A stretch of 64,000 nt of DNA. Origin: Bacillota bacterium. Its GTDB lineage: Bacteria; Bacillota; Clostridia; Lachnospirales; Lachnospiraceae. The notes beneath the pieces were generated by a model that was given only the letters and a program-made list of their open reading frames with translations, was not told where the DNA came from and made no database searches. The position numbers and the translations under genes are program-made. The stretch spans positions 12,730 to 76,729 of the forward strand of contig JAEZKU010000032.1 in the NCBI GenBank assembly GCA_023436065.1, given 5' to 3'. This document shows positions 52,716-63,090 of the stretch, piece by piece (position 1 is the first letter of the stretch; each line of letters starts with the position of its first letter).

Positions 52716-54375
52716 GAGCTTAAAGCAGCTTCAAATTCCAAATGGTGGTTATGCTGTTCTGGCTGAATATATGGAGCAGATGCTTGAAGAATATAGCAGT
52801 AATCCGCTAATTGAGGCATTACCTCCAATATTTTCTTATGAGCAGACAGAAGAGCTGCTGCACGAATATCCCGCCTTTAGTGAAAAAGAGCGGGAGCTGG
52901 ATGAAAGATACCGATATCACTGCGTTCAACGGCTATTCAGATACTTTCAGCCCCTTAGCGTACATTTTGATATCGAACAAAGAATTTCTCGAGTCATAAG
53001 GCAGGGTTATATTTCGAGAAATCCCCTTCATCCGGATAATGCTGCTGACATGCAGCAAATTTACAGAATGATTCGGGAAGGGAACTATGAATTTAATAGA
53101 GAGTTGCTAAGCAGGACATCAGCTACAGGTTTTACTATTATCGGGACCTCAGGAGTGGGAAAATCAATCTCAGTTGAAAAAATCTTGTCCTTATACCCGC
53201 AAATAATTGTTCATTCAGAATATAAGGGTAAACCCTTTTGCCATTATCAATTAACCTGGTTAAAGTTGGATTGCCCTTTTGATGGTAGTGTTAAAGGGCT
53301 ATGTAATAATTTCTTCTTAGCCTTCGACCGTTTACTCGGTGACAACACCTATAATAAATATGCCGATGGAAGAAACATATCGGTGAATACAATGATGCCT
53401 ATTATGGCTCAGCTGGCGCGTAATCACAGTCTCGGAATGCTTATCATAGATGAAATACAGCATTTAAGCCTTGCAAAGAGCGGAGGCTCGGAAAAAATGC
53501 TTAATTTCTTCGTTAATCTCGTAAATACTATTGGGGTTCCTGTAATATTAATTGGTACGACAAAAGCGATGAGCATTCTTCAGAGTGAATTTCGTCAAGC
53601 CAGGCGAGGCAGTGGTCAGGGTGATCTGATTTGGGAACGTATGAAAAATGATATGTACTGGGAACTACTCCTGGAAGGTATGTGGAAATATCAGTGGACC
53701 AGACATAAGGTTGAGTTAACCAAGGAATTGATAGATGCTCTATATTTTGAAAGTCAGGGTATTGTTGATATAGCAGTTAAAATATTCATTCTTGCGCAAA
53801 TGAGGGCAATAGCCAGCGGAAAAGAAGTAATCTCAGACAAACTAATAGGAGCTGTAGCTAGGGAGAATCTCAAATTAGTAAAACCGATGCTTGATGCATT
53901 GAAATCCGGTGATTTGGACAGAATTGAGCTTTATAAGGACATTATGCCAGTAGATATTAACCGGTATATTGAAGAATACTCTGTTAGGCTTAATAAACGA
54001 TTAAGCCTGAAGGAAGAGAAGAAAGCAGTTTGTAACCTGAATTTATCAGAGCAGGTGGCTTTGAAATTGTTGGAGTTTGGAATTGATGAACCGATTGCCC
54101 GCAAATCGATAGACTTGGCTCTGGAGCAAAATAAAAATTTAAATGATATTACAGCCATCGCAAAAGAAGCTATTAAATACGCTTTAGGAAGCTTTACTTT
54201 AGAAACAGTAAAAAAGACTACGAGAAGTACTAAGAAGAAAGCGATTCCCATGGACTCGGAGGATCTGAGGTATATTGTTGAAGAAGGAAAAAGAGATAAC
54301 TTATCCGCTTACGAGGCCATGAGAAAAGAAGGGATCATCAAAGACTACTTTAACGACTTTATAATGACAGGATGA
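52708..54375 (+). CDS. tnsC: Tn7-like AAA+ regulator TnsC
   Basis: 555 aa, the same length as Tn7 TnsC. Walker A GTSGVGKS (146-153), Walker B LIIDE (245-249), and GTTKAMSIL sensor-1 region. TnsC is the ATP-dependent adaptor that links target selectors (TnsD, TnsE) to the TnsAB transposase and imposes target immunity. ATGGATAA overlap with tnsB implies translational coupling. Confidence 0.96.
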   Translation: MDKSLKQLQIPNGGYAVLAEYMEQMLEEYSSNPLIEALPPIFSYEQTEELLHEYPAFSEKERELDERYRYHCVQRLFRYFQPLSVHFDIEQRISRVIRQGYISRNPLHPDNAADMQQIYRMIREGNYEFNRELLSRTSATGFTIIGTSGVGKSISVEKILSLYPQIIVHSEYKGKPFCHYQLTWLKLDCPFDGSVKGLCNNFFLAFDRLLGDNTYNKYADGRNISVNTMMPIMAQLARNHSLGMLIIDEIQHLSLAKSGGSEKMLNFFVNLVNTIGVPVILIGTTKAMSILQSEFRQARRGSGQGDLIWERMKNDMYWELLLEGMWKYQWTRHKVELTKELIDALYFESQGIVDIAVKIFILAQMRAIASGKEVISDKLIGAVARENLKLVKPMLDALKSGDLDRIELYKDIMPVDINRYIEEYSVRLNKRLSLKEEKKAVCNLNLSEQVALKLLEFGIDEPIARKSIDLALEQNKNLNDITAIAKEAIKYALGSFTLETVKKTTRSTKKKAIPMDSEDLRYIVEEGKRDNLSAYEAMRKEGIIKDYFNDFIMTG

Positions 54376-54379
54376 TTTT

Positions 54380-56296
54380 ATGCTTAACTCTTTTCCCGAA
54401 CCATATCCGGATGAACTTTTGTATAGTGTGCTTGCCAGATACCATATAAGACATGGGAATATAGGGGCAAAGGTAACCTTAAGAGAAGTATTTGATAATG
54501 CAGGTCTTACACCAGCCTATGATTTACCTTGCAGTATTAATAGCTTGGTTGGTAATTTACCTTTGTTTAATAAGCATACAGCGGAGGACTTAATTAACAA
54601 TAATACGATGTTTCCTTACTATACAGCATTTCTACCTGAAGAAAGAGCAGGTCAAATCAAAACATCAATGATTAGCGATTTTGGAGGGGATATTCTGACA
54701 AGATGTGGGATTGTCGCAAGCAGAATTAAGGTACCCCAATTCTTAAGGTTTTGCCCTCTGTGTAATCAGGAAGATCTAAAGGAGTATGGTGAAAATTATT
54801 GGCACCGTTTATTTCAACTTCCAGGAATACAGCTTTGCATTAAACATGGGGTACTTCTGGAAAACAGTACGGTGTTAACTCATAATAAACACGATTTGAT
54901 TGCGGCAAACAGAGCTAACTGTAGGGAGAATTCATCGGTTATAAAAAAGGAGCTTACAAGTAGGGAATTTAAGCAGTATCATGATTTTACTAAAGAGGTT
55001 ATTTGGCTTCTTGATAATTACCAAAAGGTTCACGTTATAAAGAACATAAGAGACAGATATTTAAACTTGTTGATGGAAAGAGGCTTAGCAACGCCAGCGG
55101 GAAGAGTATCTCAAAAGGAATTTGCAAAAAGCTTTATAGATTATTACGGACACGAGTATTTACAGCGGCTACAATCGGATCTGGAAATAGATCAGGAGGA
55201 TACCTGGTTAACCTGTATGGTTCGGAAACATAGGAAGACCTTTCATCCCGTTAGCCATATATTGACGATTAAGTTTCTATCAACTTCACTAGAAGAATTT
55301 TGTAAGCAAAGGGGTTCGTTTCAGCCCTACGGAGAGGGTCCTTGGCCTTGTTTAAATATAGCTGCAAAGCATTATATGAAAAATACGATAAAGGACCTGG
55401 AAATATCATATAGCGCAGATACAAAGCAAATAAAGGGAACCTTCAGCTGCCAATGTGGATTCACTTATATTAGGTGGGGCTCGGATAATCAGAAAATAGA
55501 CAGATATAGTTTTGATAAAGTAAAAGAATATGGTCCTTTGTGGGAAAGCGTACTTAAGAAGTTTATGCTACAAAACTTGGAGCTCCGAGATATAGCTAGA
55601 AGGCTTAGGGTTGATCCCAAAACAATTAGGAAGCAGATTACTACGTTGGATTTAGAGACTGCGCCTCCAGTTAAGGAGAAAGAAATATATGAAGCTCCAC
55701 CTGTGGCTTCATTTGAAGAGATGAGAAACCATTACAGAAGTGAATGGGAGCAATTAGTTCTTCGGAATCTGAGAATGGCAAAGACGGAACTAAGGAACGA
55801 TAACAAAGGTATTTACGTATGGCTGTATCGAAATGACAGAGAGTGGCTTGACTCCTTCGGATATTACAAAAAGTTGAATATTAGTAAGCCTGAACGTATT
55901 GATTGGGAAAAAAGAGATATAGAACTTTATGAATTGGTGGATAATGCGATAAGCCAATTAATAACTGCGGATACAAAACCGATTAGAATTACGATTAGTG
56001 CCATTGGTAAACGTATTAATAAACAGGCGCTTCTGGATAAATATCTGGATAAATTGCCTCTTACGAAGGAATATCTTGAACGAAATATTGAAGGACAAGA
56101 GGATTATCATAGAAGAAAAATAAAATGGGCTATAAAGAAATTGTTATTGGAAAATAAAGAGCCAGTCGCATGGAGGATAAATAAAACAGCCGGTATCAAA
56201 AATTATAAAACCTCAGAAATCGCTTTAATGATTAAAAAGGAACAGGAACGTTTGCTGACAGATAACTACTTAGGAGGAAATACGAATGAAGCTTAA
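54380..56296 (+). CDS. tnsD: Tn7-like target selector TnsD (TniQ family)
   Basis: 638 aa, longer than Tn7 TnsD (508). The N-terminal TniQ domain has PEPYPDELLYSVLARYHIRHG and a zinc site CPLC...CIKH (Cys125, Cys128, Cys153, His156). The C-terminal half contains helix-turn-helix-like segments (LRDIARRLRVDPKTIRKQI) for DNA binding. It should recognise the glmS 3' coding end and direct insertion just downstream, in line with the observed junction. Starts 4 bp after tnsC and overlaps tnsE by 11 bp. Confidence 0.93.
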   Translation: MLNSFPEPYPDELLYSVLARYHIRHGNIGAKVTLREVFDNAGLTPAYDLPCSINSLVGNLPLFNKHTAEDLINNNTMFPYYTAFLPEERAGQIKTSMISDFGGDILTRCGIVASRIKVPQFLRFCPLCNQEDLKEYGENYWHRLFQLPGIQLCIKHGVLLENSTVLTHNKHDLIAANRANCRENSSVIKKELTSREFKQYHDFTKEVIWLLDNYQKVHVIKNIRDRYLNLLMERGLATPAGRVSQKEFAKSFIDYYGHEYLQRLQSDLEIDQEDTWLTCMVRKHRKTFHPVSHILTIKFLSTSLEEFCKQRGSFQPYGEGPWPCLNIAAKHYMKNTIKDLEISYSADTKQIKGTFSCQCGFTYIRWGSDNQKIDRYSFDKVKEYGPLWESVLKKFMLQNLELRDIARRLRVDPKTIRKQITTLDLETAPPVKEKEIYEAPPVASFEEMRNHYRSEWEQLVLRNLRMAKTELRNDNKGIYVWLYRNDREWLDSFGYYKKLNISKPERIDWEKRDIELYELVDNAISQLITADTKPIRITISAIGKRINKQALLDKYLDKLPLTKEYLERNIEGQEDYHRRKIKWAIKKLLLENKEPVAWRINKTAGIKNYKTSEIALMIKKEQERLLTDNYLGGNTNEA

Positions 56297-57905
56297 AATA
56301 CAACCGTGGCCATTTAATAAAGACGAGGAGGTTCAATTATATTGGATTTGCTCGCCTTTTTTAGATATTCAAAAAGGCTGGATGCTGCAGGTTGTATTTA
56401 AAAGGGCAGACAATAGTGTCGTGGAAGTGGTGGTTCCTTGGGGGACTATCCCCTACTTGATTTTGGGACAGAAATATATAAACGGAATACCAATAGTAAC
56501 TGAAAAAGTAGGAAAGATATATCAAATAACGACACCTGATAGAAATGCCTTTAAAATCGGTATAGCATATGACATACCGGCTTCAATGTATTATTTTTAT
56601 AAAAATCAGAAATATGGATTTCAAAAAATATGCAAGTTCAGCATTGGGGAAAGGAATTATTATATACCCTGCCTGGAGCTTGTGCGTAATTTTTTGACAC
56701 CGCATAAGGTATTGGCAAATAATATTATGAAACCGGGAGGATTGGATTTACTAATTGAAAATAGCTCTGTTAACGGAAGGAACCTTTTTATAAAATTGTC
56801 AAATGAGATAAAAGGACCTTTGATAAGTAATAACACAGCAGCATATCTTGCATGGCTTAAGTATGACAATTATGCAAATAGAGCATGGAATTCGGTATAT
56901 AACAAGGTGTTCTCAAGAGCTATTTCAGTTAGTCCTTTTAATCCAATGGAAGAACTCCAAAAGAATACATACATAGAACTTGTTCCTCCAGTAGGAAGAG
57001 ATACGAATTTGGCTATTCGAGGAATTAATGTGGGCAATGATACGCTGATATTAGAAATTATCAGTAAAACCAATTTATATATGCCCTTTGATCAAATACT
57101 ATATACGCATCCCTCCTTAACAAGCCCAGAATATTCAGATGATAATAGAAAAGCAAGAATCATAATAAATGGACATAAAAATGATGTTACTACTTTGGAT
57201 GATACAGGCACAGGCGCAAATAAAACACCAGAAGAAAATATAATAGATAATATATCTATAGGCTTTGGCTTTAATAAAAATCCTCATATGGAAAAGATAA
57301 GACTAAAGAATCAGAAAATAAACTCAGGGAATTATGATGTCAATGTTATTACAAGAAATATTGATCATTATACTGCGAATAATGAAGTTGCTACTACGCA
57401 GGATTGGATTTATGGAGGAAAGATAAAGCCACTTGAATTTGATAGTTTAGAAATAATGGAGGAAGGTGCCACAAAGGGTCTAGAGGACTTTCTAAAGGTT
57501 ATTAATTGTTTGGCTGAGAATCATAGAGAACTGGAAATATCCTTGAATATATTATTAATTCCCGAAGGAAAAACCTTCTCCTGCTATCAGGATGGAACAC
57601 GAAGAAATTGTGCTGTAGTTAAGCTTGAAAGACAGGGGAAACTTCCGTGCTATATCATTGAAGTAGGCAGAGCAGATGGATGGTCCATTTCTACTCTTCT
57701 TATCTATGAGTTGGTGGCAAATAATTCTGGAATGGATATAGATAAATTGATTCAGGGCTTGCTTATGGACTTGGTTGATAATTGTGGGCATTGGGAAAAA
57801 AGAGCACTCGAAAAAGAGGTTTGCTTTAAATTTGATATGGTAAGGCATATTAGTGGACAAAAAAGCTTAATCTGGATGGAAAGAATTTATAGTAAATGTT
57901 GTTGA
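56286..57905 (+). CDS. tnsE: Tn7-like target selector TnsE
   Basis: 539 aa (Tn7 TnsE is 538), at the tnsE position and overlapping tnsD. In Tn7 this protein directs insertion into conjugating plasmids and replicating DNA through 3' recessed ends and the sliding clamp. Visible features: an N-terminal beta-rich domain (LQVVFKRADNSVVEVVVPWG) and a C-terminal mixed domain (CAVVKLERQGKLPCYIIEVG). The call rests on position and length plus general resemblance, since TnsE diverges fast. Confidence 0.85.
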   Translation: MKLKIQPWPFNKDEEVQLYWICSPFLDIQKGWMLQVVFKRADNSVVEVVVPWGTIPYLILGQKYINGIPIVTEKVGKIYQITTPDRNAFKIGIAYDIPASMYYFYKNQKYGFQKICKFSIGERNYYIPCLELVRNFLTPHKVLANNIMKPGGLDLLIENSSVNGRNLFIKLSNEIKGPLISNNTAAYLAWLKYDNYANRAWNSVYNKVFSRAISVSPFNPMEELQKNTYIELVPPVGRDTNLAIRGINVGNDTLILEIISKTNLYMPFDQILYTHPSLTSPEYSDDNRKARIIINGHKNDVTTLDDTGTGANKTPEENIIDNISIGFGFNKNPHMEKIRLKNQKINSGNYDVNVITRNIDHYTANNEVATTQDWIYGGKIKPLEFDSLEIMEEGATKGLEDFLKVINCLAENHRELEISLNILLIPEGKTFSCYQDGTRRNCAVVKLERQGKLPCYIIEVGRADGWSISTLLIYELVANNSGMDIDKLIQGLLMDLVDNCGHWEKRALEKEVCFKFDMVRHISGQKSLIWMERIYSKCC

Positions 57906-57938
57906 TAATGCTAATCTCAATAAATGATATAAGAGTTT

Positions 57939-58253
57939 TTATGCCTGTTTGGTATTTTTTATTTTTCGCATGTAATTACGATATTGCTTGTTGAACGAAG
58001 CTTCAATTATTTTATTGTAATTATAATCATTTTTATCGCAATAAGCCTTAAAGCGAATCCAGGAATCTGGATTGACGGTGGTAGTTATTTTCTGTCTATT
58101 ATTATCTGCTGGTAAGGGTCTACACTGTTTCTTCATTGAATATTCCATTAAGCTATCAAAAATAATACCCACAGGAATGTATAATTCTGACGAGACAAAA
58201 TTGATTTTTTGTAAAACCTTTTCATCTATAGTTAGATGTATTTTCTTGCGCAT
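57939..58253 (-). CDS. Ribbon-helix-helix-type regulator of the methyltransferase cassette
   Basis: 104 aa beginning MRKKIHLTIDEKVLQKINFV, a basic beta strand plus helix typical of RHH DNA-binding proteins; a second similar half (KITTTVNPDSWIRFKAYCDK, with YNYNKIIEASF) suggests a tandem pair. GGAGG lies eight bases before this ATG and overlaps an upstream ATG. Divergent from the methyltransferase, with palindromic sites in the shared promoter region, so it probably represses itself and the cassette, as restriction controllers do. Confidence 0.7.
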   Translation of the reverse strand: MRKKIHLTIDEKVLQKINFVSSELYIPVGIIFDSLMEYSMKKQCRPLPADNNRQKITTTVNPDSWIRFKAYCDKNDYNYNKIIEASFNKQYRNYMRKIKNTKQA

Positions 58254-58270
58254 TTTTGTAACCTCCATAA

Positions 58271-58344
58271 TACATATAATATATTATATTTAAGGAAAAA
58301 AATCAATAATTTTTATGTACAAAATACATATAAAGTGGTATAAT
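58271..58344. promoter_or_regulatory. Divergent promoter/operator region of the methyltransferase cassette
   Basis: The plus-strand -10 TATAAT (58339-58344) pairs at 17 bp with a weak -35 TGTACA (58316-58321). The inverted repeat TATGTA-caaaa-TACATA (58314-58330) covers this -35. Another TACATA lies at 58271. These are good candidates for the ribbon-helix-helix protein. Confidence 0.6.
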
Positions 58345-58370
58345 AAATTACATAAGGGAGGGGTTAAGTA

Positions 58371-59624
58371 ATGAAACAAAAGACATGGATGAAAGCATTA
58401 TGGAAAACAAATAAAAACAAATGGAAAAATCCTTTACATAATATGTGTTCTTACTTAGCAATGTTTCCACCAGCTTTGCCACATTATTTTATTATGCAAT
58501 TTACTAATCCGGGTGAAATAGTCTTTGATCCATTCTCAGGTAGGGGAACGACTGTTTTGGAGGCTTGTTTGAATAATAGGGTAGGTATTGGAAGTGATTT
58601 AAATCCATTGGCGGTTGTTCTATCTGGAGCCAAGGCTAAAGTTCCAAGTTATGCTGCCATTAAGCAAAGATTACAAGAATTAGAAAAAGAATATAATCCA
58701 CCAGATATATTTGAGATCACAGATGATATAAGAATGTTATATGATGAAAATATTACATTACCTATGCTTGTGTATATGAAAGAAAAACTAAATGTAAACG
58801 ATGATATTGATAGATTCATTATGGCAACATTAATGGGAGTCATGCATGGAAAGCATAGAAAAGATGGTACATCAATATATCTTTCAATATCAATGCCAAA
58901 TACATTTTCTATGTCACCAAACTATGTTAAAAACTTTATTAAAGCACACAATCTTAAAAAGCCAGAGCAGAATGTATTTAATATATTACAAAATAGAGTA
59001 GATACAATATACCCATATAATGCTACATTGCAAGAGGGAGAAGTATATCAAGCAGATGCGTTGAAAATAAGTTATGATCAAGACATATTCAAAGAAAATA
59101 GTGTTTCTCTTATTGTAACAAGTCCGCCATATTTAAAGCTTATAAAGTATGGAAAATATAATTGGATACGCTTATGGCTCTTAGGGGAAAAAGGGAATGC
59201 TGTTGATGAACAATTAAAAATCAATAAAGCATATGAAGATAGCCAAAAAATAAAGCTTAGTGACGGGCTGACCCTAGAGGAATATTTAGATTTCATGAAG
59301 GAGCTTTTTATTGGCTGGGAGAGGATATTGAAAGAAGGAGCGCTTGCGGTGGTTGTAATCGGAGATGTAGATAATTATAAAGGAAAATATCTCAATTTAG
59401 CTGAAGAAGTCTGGAAGTATGTTGAAAATTACACATCTCTTAATTTGGTATCAATTATTAAAGATGAAATTGAAGGAAATAACAAGGTTACTAAAATCTG
59501 GGGACAGGATCGTAAAGGAAATGCAACGAAGGCGGATAAATTACTAATTGTATCGAAAGGAGAACCGCGAAAACCGAATTATAGTAGGAGCATCGAAAAG
59601 AAGTTTGACTATTTATATCAATAA
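58371..59624 (+). CDS. Amino-group DNA methyltransferase (N4-cytosine/N6-adenine type)
   Basis: 417 aa. SAM-binding motif I DPFSGRGT (53-60) followed by GIGSDLNPLA, and catalytic motif IV TSPPY (250-254). Order I then IV. It lacks a linked restriction endonuclease of usual type, but HerA, NurA and SfsA-like genes follow on the same strand. It probably marks host DNA for that system. GGGAGGGG precedes the ATG. Confidence 0.88.
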   Translation: MKQKTWMKALWKTNKNKWKNPLHNMCSYLAMFPPALPHYFIMQFTNPGEIVFDPFSGRGTTVLEACLNNRVGIGSDLNPLAVVLSGAKAKVPSYAAIKQRLQELEKEYNPPDIFEITDDIRMLYDENITLPMLVYMKEKLNVNDDIDRFIMATLMGVMHGKHRKDGTSIYLSISMPNTFSMSPNYVKNFIKAHNLKKPEQNVFNILQNRVDTIYPYNATLQEGEVYQADALKISYDQDIFKENSVSLIVTSPPYLKLIKYGKYNWIRLWLLGEKGNAVDEQLKINKAYEDSQKIKLSDGLTLEEYLDFMKELFIGWERILKEGALAVVVIGDVDNYKGKYLNLAEEVWKYVENYTSLNLVSIIKDEIEGNNKVTKIWGQDRKGNATKADKLLIVSKGEPRKPNYSRSIEKKFDYLYQ

Positions 59625-59728
59625 TTCTAAAAAATTCAAAAACTAGTGGATATATTACAATATCTACTAGTTTTTTGCATATGAATCTGGTATATTATAA
59701 TAAAAATGGATATATTAGGGAGGCAGAC

Positions 59729-61705
59729 ATGAGCATAGGTTTAGAAAATAAGTTAGAAAGAATTATTGGAATAGATTTTTTTAAAGAGATTGAAAATATG
59801 GTTGAAAAGAAGGAGCACCTGATTGGATATCCAATAGAATTAGAATATGAAAGAGTAAACATAATAGTAAATGATTATGAAAAAAAGAAAGAAATGGGAA
59901 TCCCAAAGGGGTGCTTCTTGGTATGTATTAACACTTCAGAAGAAGACATAGAAGAAGTAATTCTGCTGAGAGTTTTGGAACCAGTGAAGTTACCAGCACA
60001 CACTGAAATATTGGCTACTAGAGTCGAGTATTATAAGGAGTTTGTTCCCAAGGACACAAAAGAATTTGAGAAAAAGCTAGATACCTTTACAAAAAATGAA
60101 TTTCAGTACTCGGGCTTATCTTGTAGGGTGCTGGGTACCTTTTATAAAGATGATTTAGATGGTAAAGAGATAGTAAAGTTTGGTGCTGACGTAGAAAACT
60201 TTTATAGTTCACATAACTATACAGTATATAAACCGACAGGAGATCTCCTTAAATTTATTGTTAATTATAATGGGGAAAGCAACTTGATTGGAGGCAAGGG
60301 CTACAGTAAATTGGGCGAATTGCGATACAGTTCATCCAGGAATTCTGATTGGAAATCAGAAATACCAATCTATATTAAACCAAAGGATTTATTAGGAAAT
60401 CGTACGGCTTGTTTTGGTATGACCAGAACAGGAAAGTCTAATACCGTAAAGAAAATAATTGAAGCTACTGTTTCCTTAGCAAAGGAAGAGAATAGAAAAA
60501 TTGGACAGATTGTTTTTGACATTAATGGGGAATATGCAAATCCCAATAAACAAGATGAGAGTACTGCTATCTATAAAAAATACATAGGAAATGTTAGCAG
60601 GTATAGCATAATTGATAAGAAAGATTTTAACCCAATGCGCGCAAATTTTTTTAAGGAACCCGAATTCGCATTGCAGATAATAAGGCCATTTTTAAGTGAT
60701 GAGACAGCTTCAGATTATATTAGGAATTTTAACAGTATAGATCTGAGCTTGCCGGATAAAGGTGACCCCAATTATTTTAAATTAAATAATAGACGTCAAA
60801 GGGTAAGAGCTGCTTTCTTTTGTTGTCTGAAAAAGGCAGAATTCAGAAGCGCTGCAGATTTTAAGGTATATTTTGATGCAGATGAAGAATTGAGAGCTCA
60901 AATCAATGAGATTTTACAAAAAGATATAGATCCTAGTAAAGGAATTACACTAGATGAAGCAACAAGATGGTTTGAAGTTATGTGGGAGAACTATGATAAA
61001 ATTAAATTCTTTGGGGAGTACTTACGTAAAAAGAATTATGAATGGGCTGATGATGACTTAAAAACTGTTTTAAGAATGTTGACACTAAAAAAACAAGGAG
61101 GAAATGCTGATTCGATAAGTGGCTATAAAAAATTAAGGCGTCAGGATTTAAGAAGCATGCATACAGAAAAGGCATTAACTCATTTTGAAAAAGATATTCT
61201 TAATGAATTGAGAGATGGAAAGATAGTAATAGTTGATTTATCTGAGGGGGAGGAAGTAGTTAGAACAACGTATTCCGAACGCATAGTTACGACTATCTTT
61301 CGTGATTCTATGTTAAGATTTATCAATAACCAAGATGAAAGTACTGGATTCAATATTATTCAATTGTATTTTGAAGAGGCTCATAACTTATTTCCGAAAA
61401 AAGAAAACAGCGATTTGAGTGATATATATAATAGGCTGGCAAAAGAAGGGGCAAAATATAACCTGGGAATTAATTATGCCACTCAAGAAGTAAGTTCTGT
61501 TTCAGCAAATATTCTTAAAAATACACAGAATTGGTTCATTGCGCATTTGAATAATAAAGATGAAATCCGAGAGCTGATAAAGTTTTATGATTTTGAAGAC
61601 TTTGCAGAAAGTATTTTAAAGGTTACGGATAAAGGTTTTATTCGAATGAAGACTTATTCAAATGATTTTATTGTACCGGTTCAAATAGACAAATTCACTG
61701 CTTGA
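59729..61705 (+). CDS. HerA-like FtsK/HerA-clade translocase ATPase
   Basis: 658 aa from ATG 59729, which follows GGGAGG; upstream in-frame ATGs at 59675 and 59681 lack a site. HerA-type N-terminal barrel, Walker A GMTRTGKSNTVKK, Walker B QLYFEEAHNLFPKK and C-terminal arginine-finger-like region. HerA hexamers pump DNA and work with NurA nuclease; in bacteria HerA pairs with diverse defence effectors. A NurA-like gene follows 16 bp later. Confidence 0.9.
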   Translation: MSIGLENKLERIIGIDFFKEIENMVEKKEHLIGYPIELEYERVNIIVNDYEKKKEMGIPKGCFLVCINTSEEDIEEVILLRVLEPVKLPAHTEILATRVEYYKEFVPKDTKEFEKKLDTFTKNEFQYSGLSCRVLGTFYKDDLDGKEIVKFGADVENFYSSHNYTVYKPTGDLLKFIVNYNGESNLIGGKGYSKLGELRYSSSRNSDWKSEIPIYIKPKDLLGNRTACFGMTRTGKSNTVKKIIEATVSLAKEENRKIGQIVFDINGEYANPNKQDESTAIYKKYIGNVSRYSIIDKKDFNPMRANFFKEPEFALQIIRPFLSDETASDYIRNFNSIDLSLPDKGDPNYFKLNNRRQRVRAAFFCCLKKAEFRSAADFKVYFDADEELRAQINEILQKDIDPSKGITLDEATRWFEVMWENYDKIKFFGEYLRKKNYEWADDDLKTVLRMLTLKKQGGNADSISGYKKLRRQDLRSMHTEKALTHFEKDILNELRDGKIVIVDLSEGEEVVRTTYSERIVTTIFRDSMLRFINNQDESTGFNIIQLYFEEAHNLFPKKENSDLSDIYNRLAKEGAKYNLGINYATQEVSSVSANILKNTQNWFIAHLNNKDEIRELIKFYDFEDFAESILKVTDKGFIRMKTYSNDFIVPVQIDKFTA

Positions 61706-61721
61706 TTGGAGGGCTGATACC

Positions 61722-63065
61722 ATGGGATTCAATAGTATGCAGGAGAGAAAACCATTTGAAAGGGCGTCAAGTATTAATCATTCGCAAATAATGCAAAATG
61801 AGTTTGTTATAAATTTCTTGGAAAATTGTGACTTGCCAAAGTATGATTTGGAAAATATCAATTATCCAAAGGGGAATCCAATTAATAAAAATGAAGCTAA
61901 AAAAATTAGGAATATTATTACCATTGATGGGGGCTATTCTGAAACCTTTATAAATAAGGGGTTTCCATCAACTTCTCTAGCTTTTTTTAATTTTGGAGCA
62001 CTCTTAATTAATGCAGAAGATTTAGAAAGCCTAGATAAAGCAAATATAATTAATCCGGAAGATTTAAAAAGGCTTAAAGAGATTAATAAAATTTCCTTGG
62101 CAATACCAGCCAAAAATGTTTTAATAAAAGGAAGTTCGGACTTCTCAGAAGGTGTTAGAAAGATTATATATGAATTCTTTACATCATCACATTCGAGCGC
62201 GGTAAGTAATGAAACCCTGATGGATGTACTGGAATGGCTAATGCTAGAAAAATGGGAAGGAACGAAGAATATAATACCTATTGATTTTTGCCCAAACAAA
62301 GATTGTAATTCAAAGAAAACGATTTTCAATGAGGGAGAAGACAAAGTCATCTGTTCCGAATGCGGTAAAGAAATATATTTAACGGACTATTTTAGATTTC
62401 ATGAATTAATTAACGAGCCTAATGGAGCTTCAGGTATATTTGGATACTTATCTTCTCTTATTGAACAAGTACTAATGGTACAAATTATTAAATATATATA
62501 CGACAATAATAAGACTTATCTTTCAAATGTTTTATTTATTAAAGACGGGCCGCTAGCTTTTTTTGGACAAACATTTAGACTTCATATACCTATGAGAAAC
62601 TTGATTAATCACTTATTTGGAGTGCAAGGAAGTAATGAGAACTTAATCAATATGGTAGGCTTGGAGAAGAGCGGTCCTTTTGTTGAGCATGCATTCTTTA
62701 TTAAAGAAAAACTCGAACGAAATCATTATTACATACTTACTGATGAGTATATACGAAAATATATAGTTCCTCAAAATACATCGACAGTATATGGAGACAA
62801 TACCTATTATGGTTGGAAGATAATTTATAAAACATCTGCTTCAGATGTATTGGTTCTTTCTATACCAGTGAATGTCTATAACGGAAACCCAAGCAAAGAT
62901 AATTTTGCCAATATAGACAGAGTTTTGGGAGTACTTGATAAAATGAGATGTAATATGTATGAAAATTCAATAGTACCACTTGCATTAATTAATAAATTGG
63001 TATCGATATCTGAATATCCAAGTTCAAACATTTTGGAGAAGTTTATAAAGCATAATATAAGTTAG
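61722..63065 (+). CDS. NurA-domain nuclease partner of HerA
   Basis: 447 aa. NurA-type acidic motifs: TIDGGYSE (Asp69) and FIKDGPLAF (Asp275), expected to bind Mn for 5'-3' exonuclease activity. A zinc-ribbon insertion lies between them (Cys190, Cys195, Cys211, Cys214). This size exceeds classical archaeal NurA. GGAGGG precedes the ATG. It should form a HerA-NurA complex that degrades or processes DNA. Confidence 0.75.
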   Translation: MGFNSMQERKPFERASSINHSQIMQNEFVINFLENCDLPKYDLENINYPKGNPINKNEAKKIRNIITIDGGYSETFINKGFPSTSLAFFNFGALLINAEDLESLDKANIINPEDLKRLKEINKISLAIPAKNVLIKGSSDFSEGVRKIIYEFFTSSHSSAVSNETLMDVLEWLMLEKWEGTKNIIPIDFCPNKDCNSKKTIFNEGEDKVICSECGKEIYLTDYFRFHELINEPNGASGIFGYLSSLIEQVLMVQIIKYIYDNNKTYLSNVLFIKDGPLAFFGQTFRLHIPMRNLINHLFGVQGSNENLINMVGLEKSGPFVEHAFFIKEKLERNHYYILTDEYIRKYIVPQNTSTVYGDNTYYGWKIIYKTSASDVLVLSIPVNVYNGNPSKDNFANIDRVLGVLDKMRCNMYENSIVPLALINKLVSISEYPSSNILEKFIKHNIS

Positions 63066-63090
63066 TTCTAGTGACAGTGAGGAAAACTAC

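Noticed and set aside
59675..59729. Upstream ATGs extending the HerA-like protein by 18 residues.
   Set aside because: GGGAGG lies directly before the ATG at 59729, and the extension is encoded upstream of and across that site.
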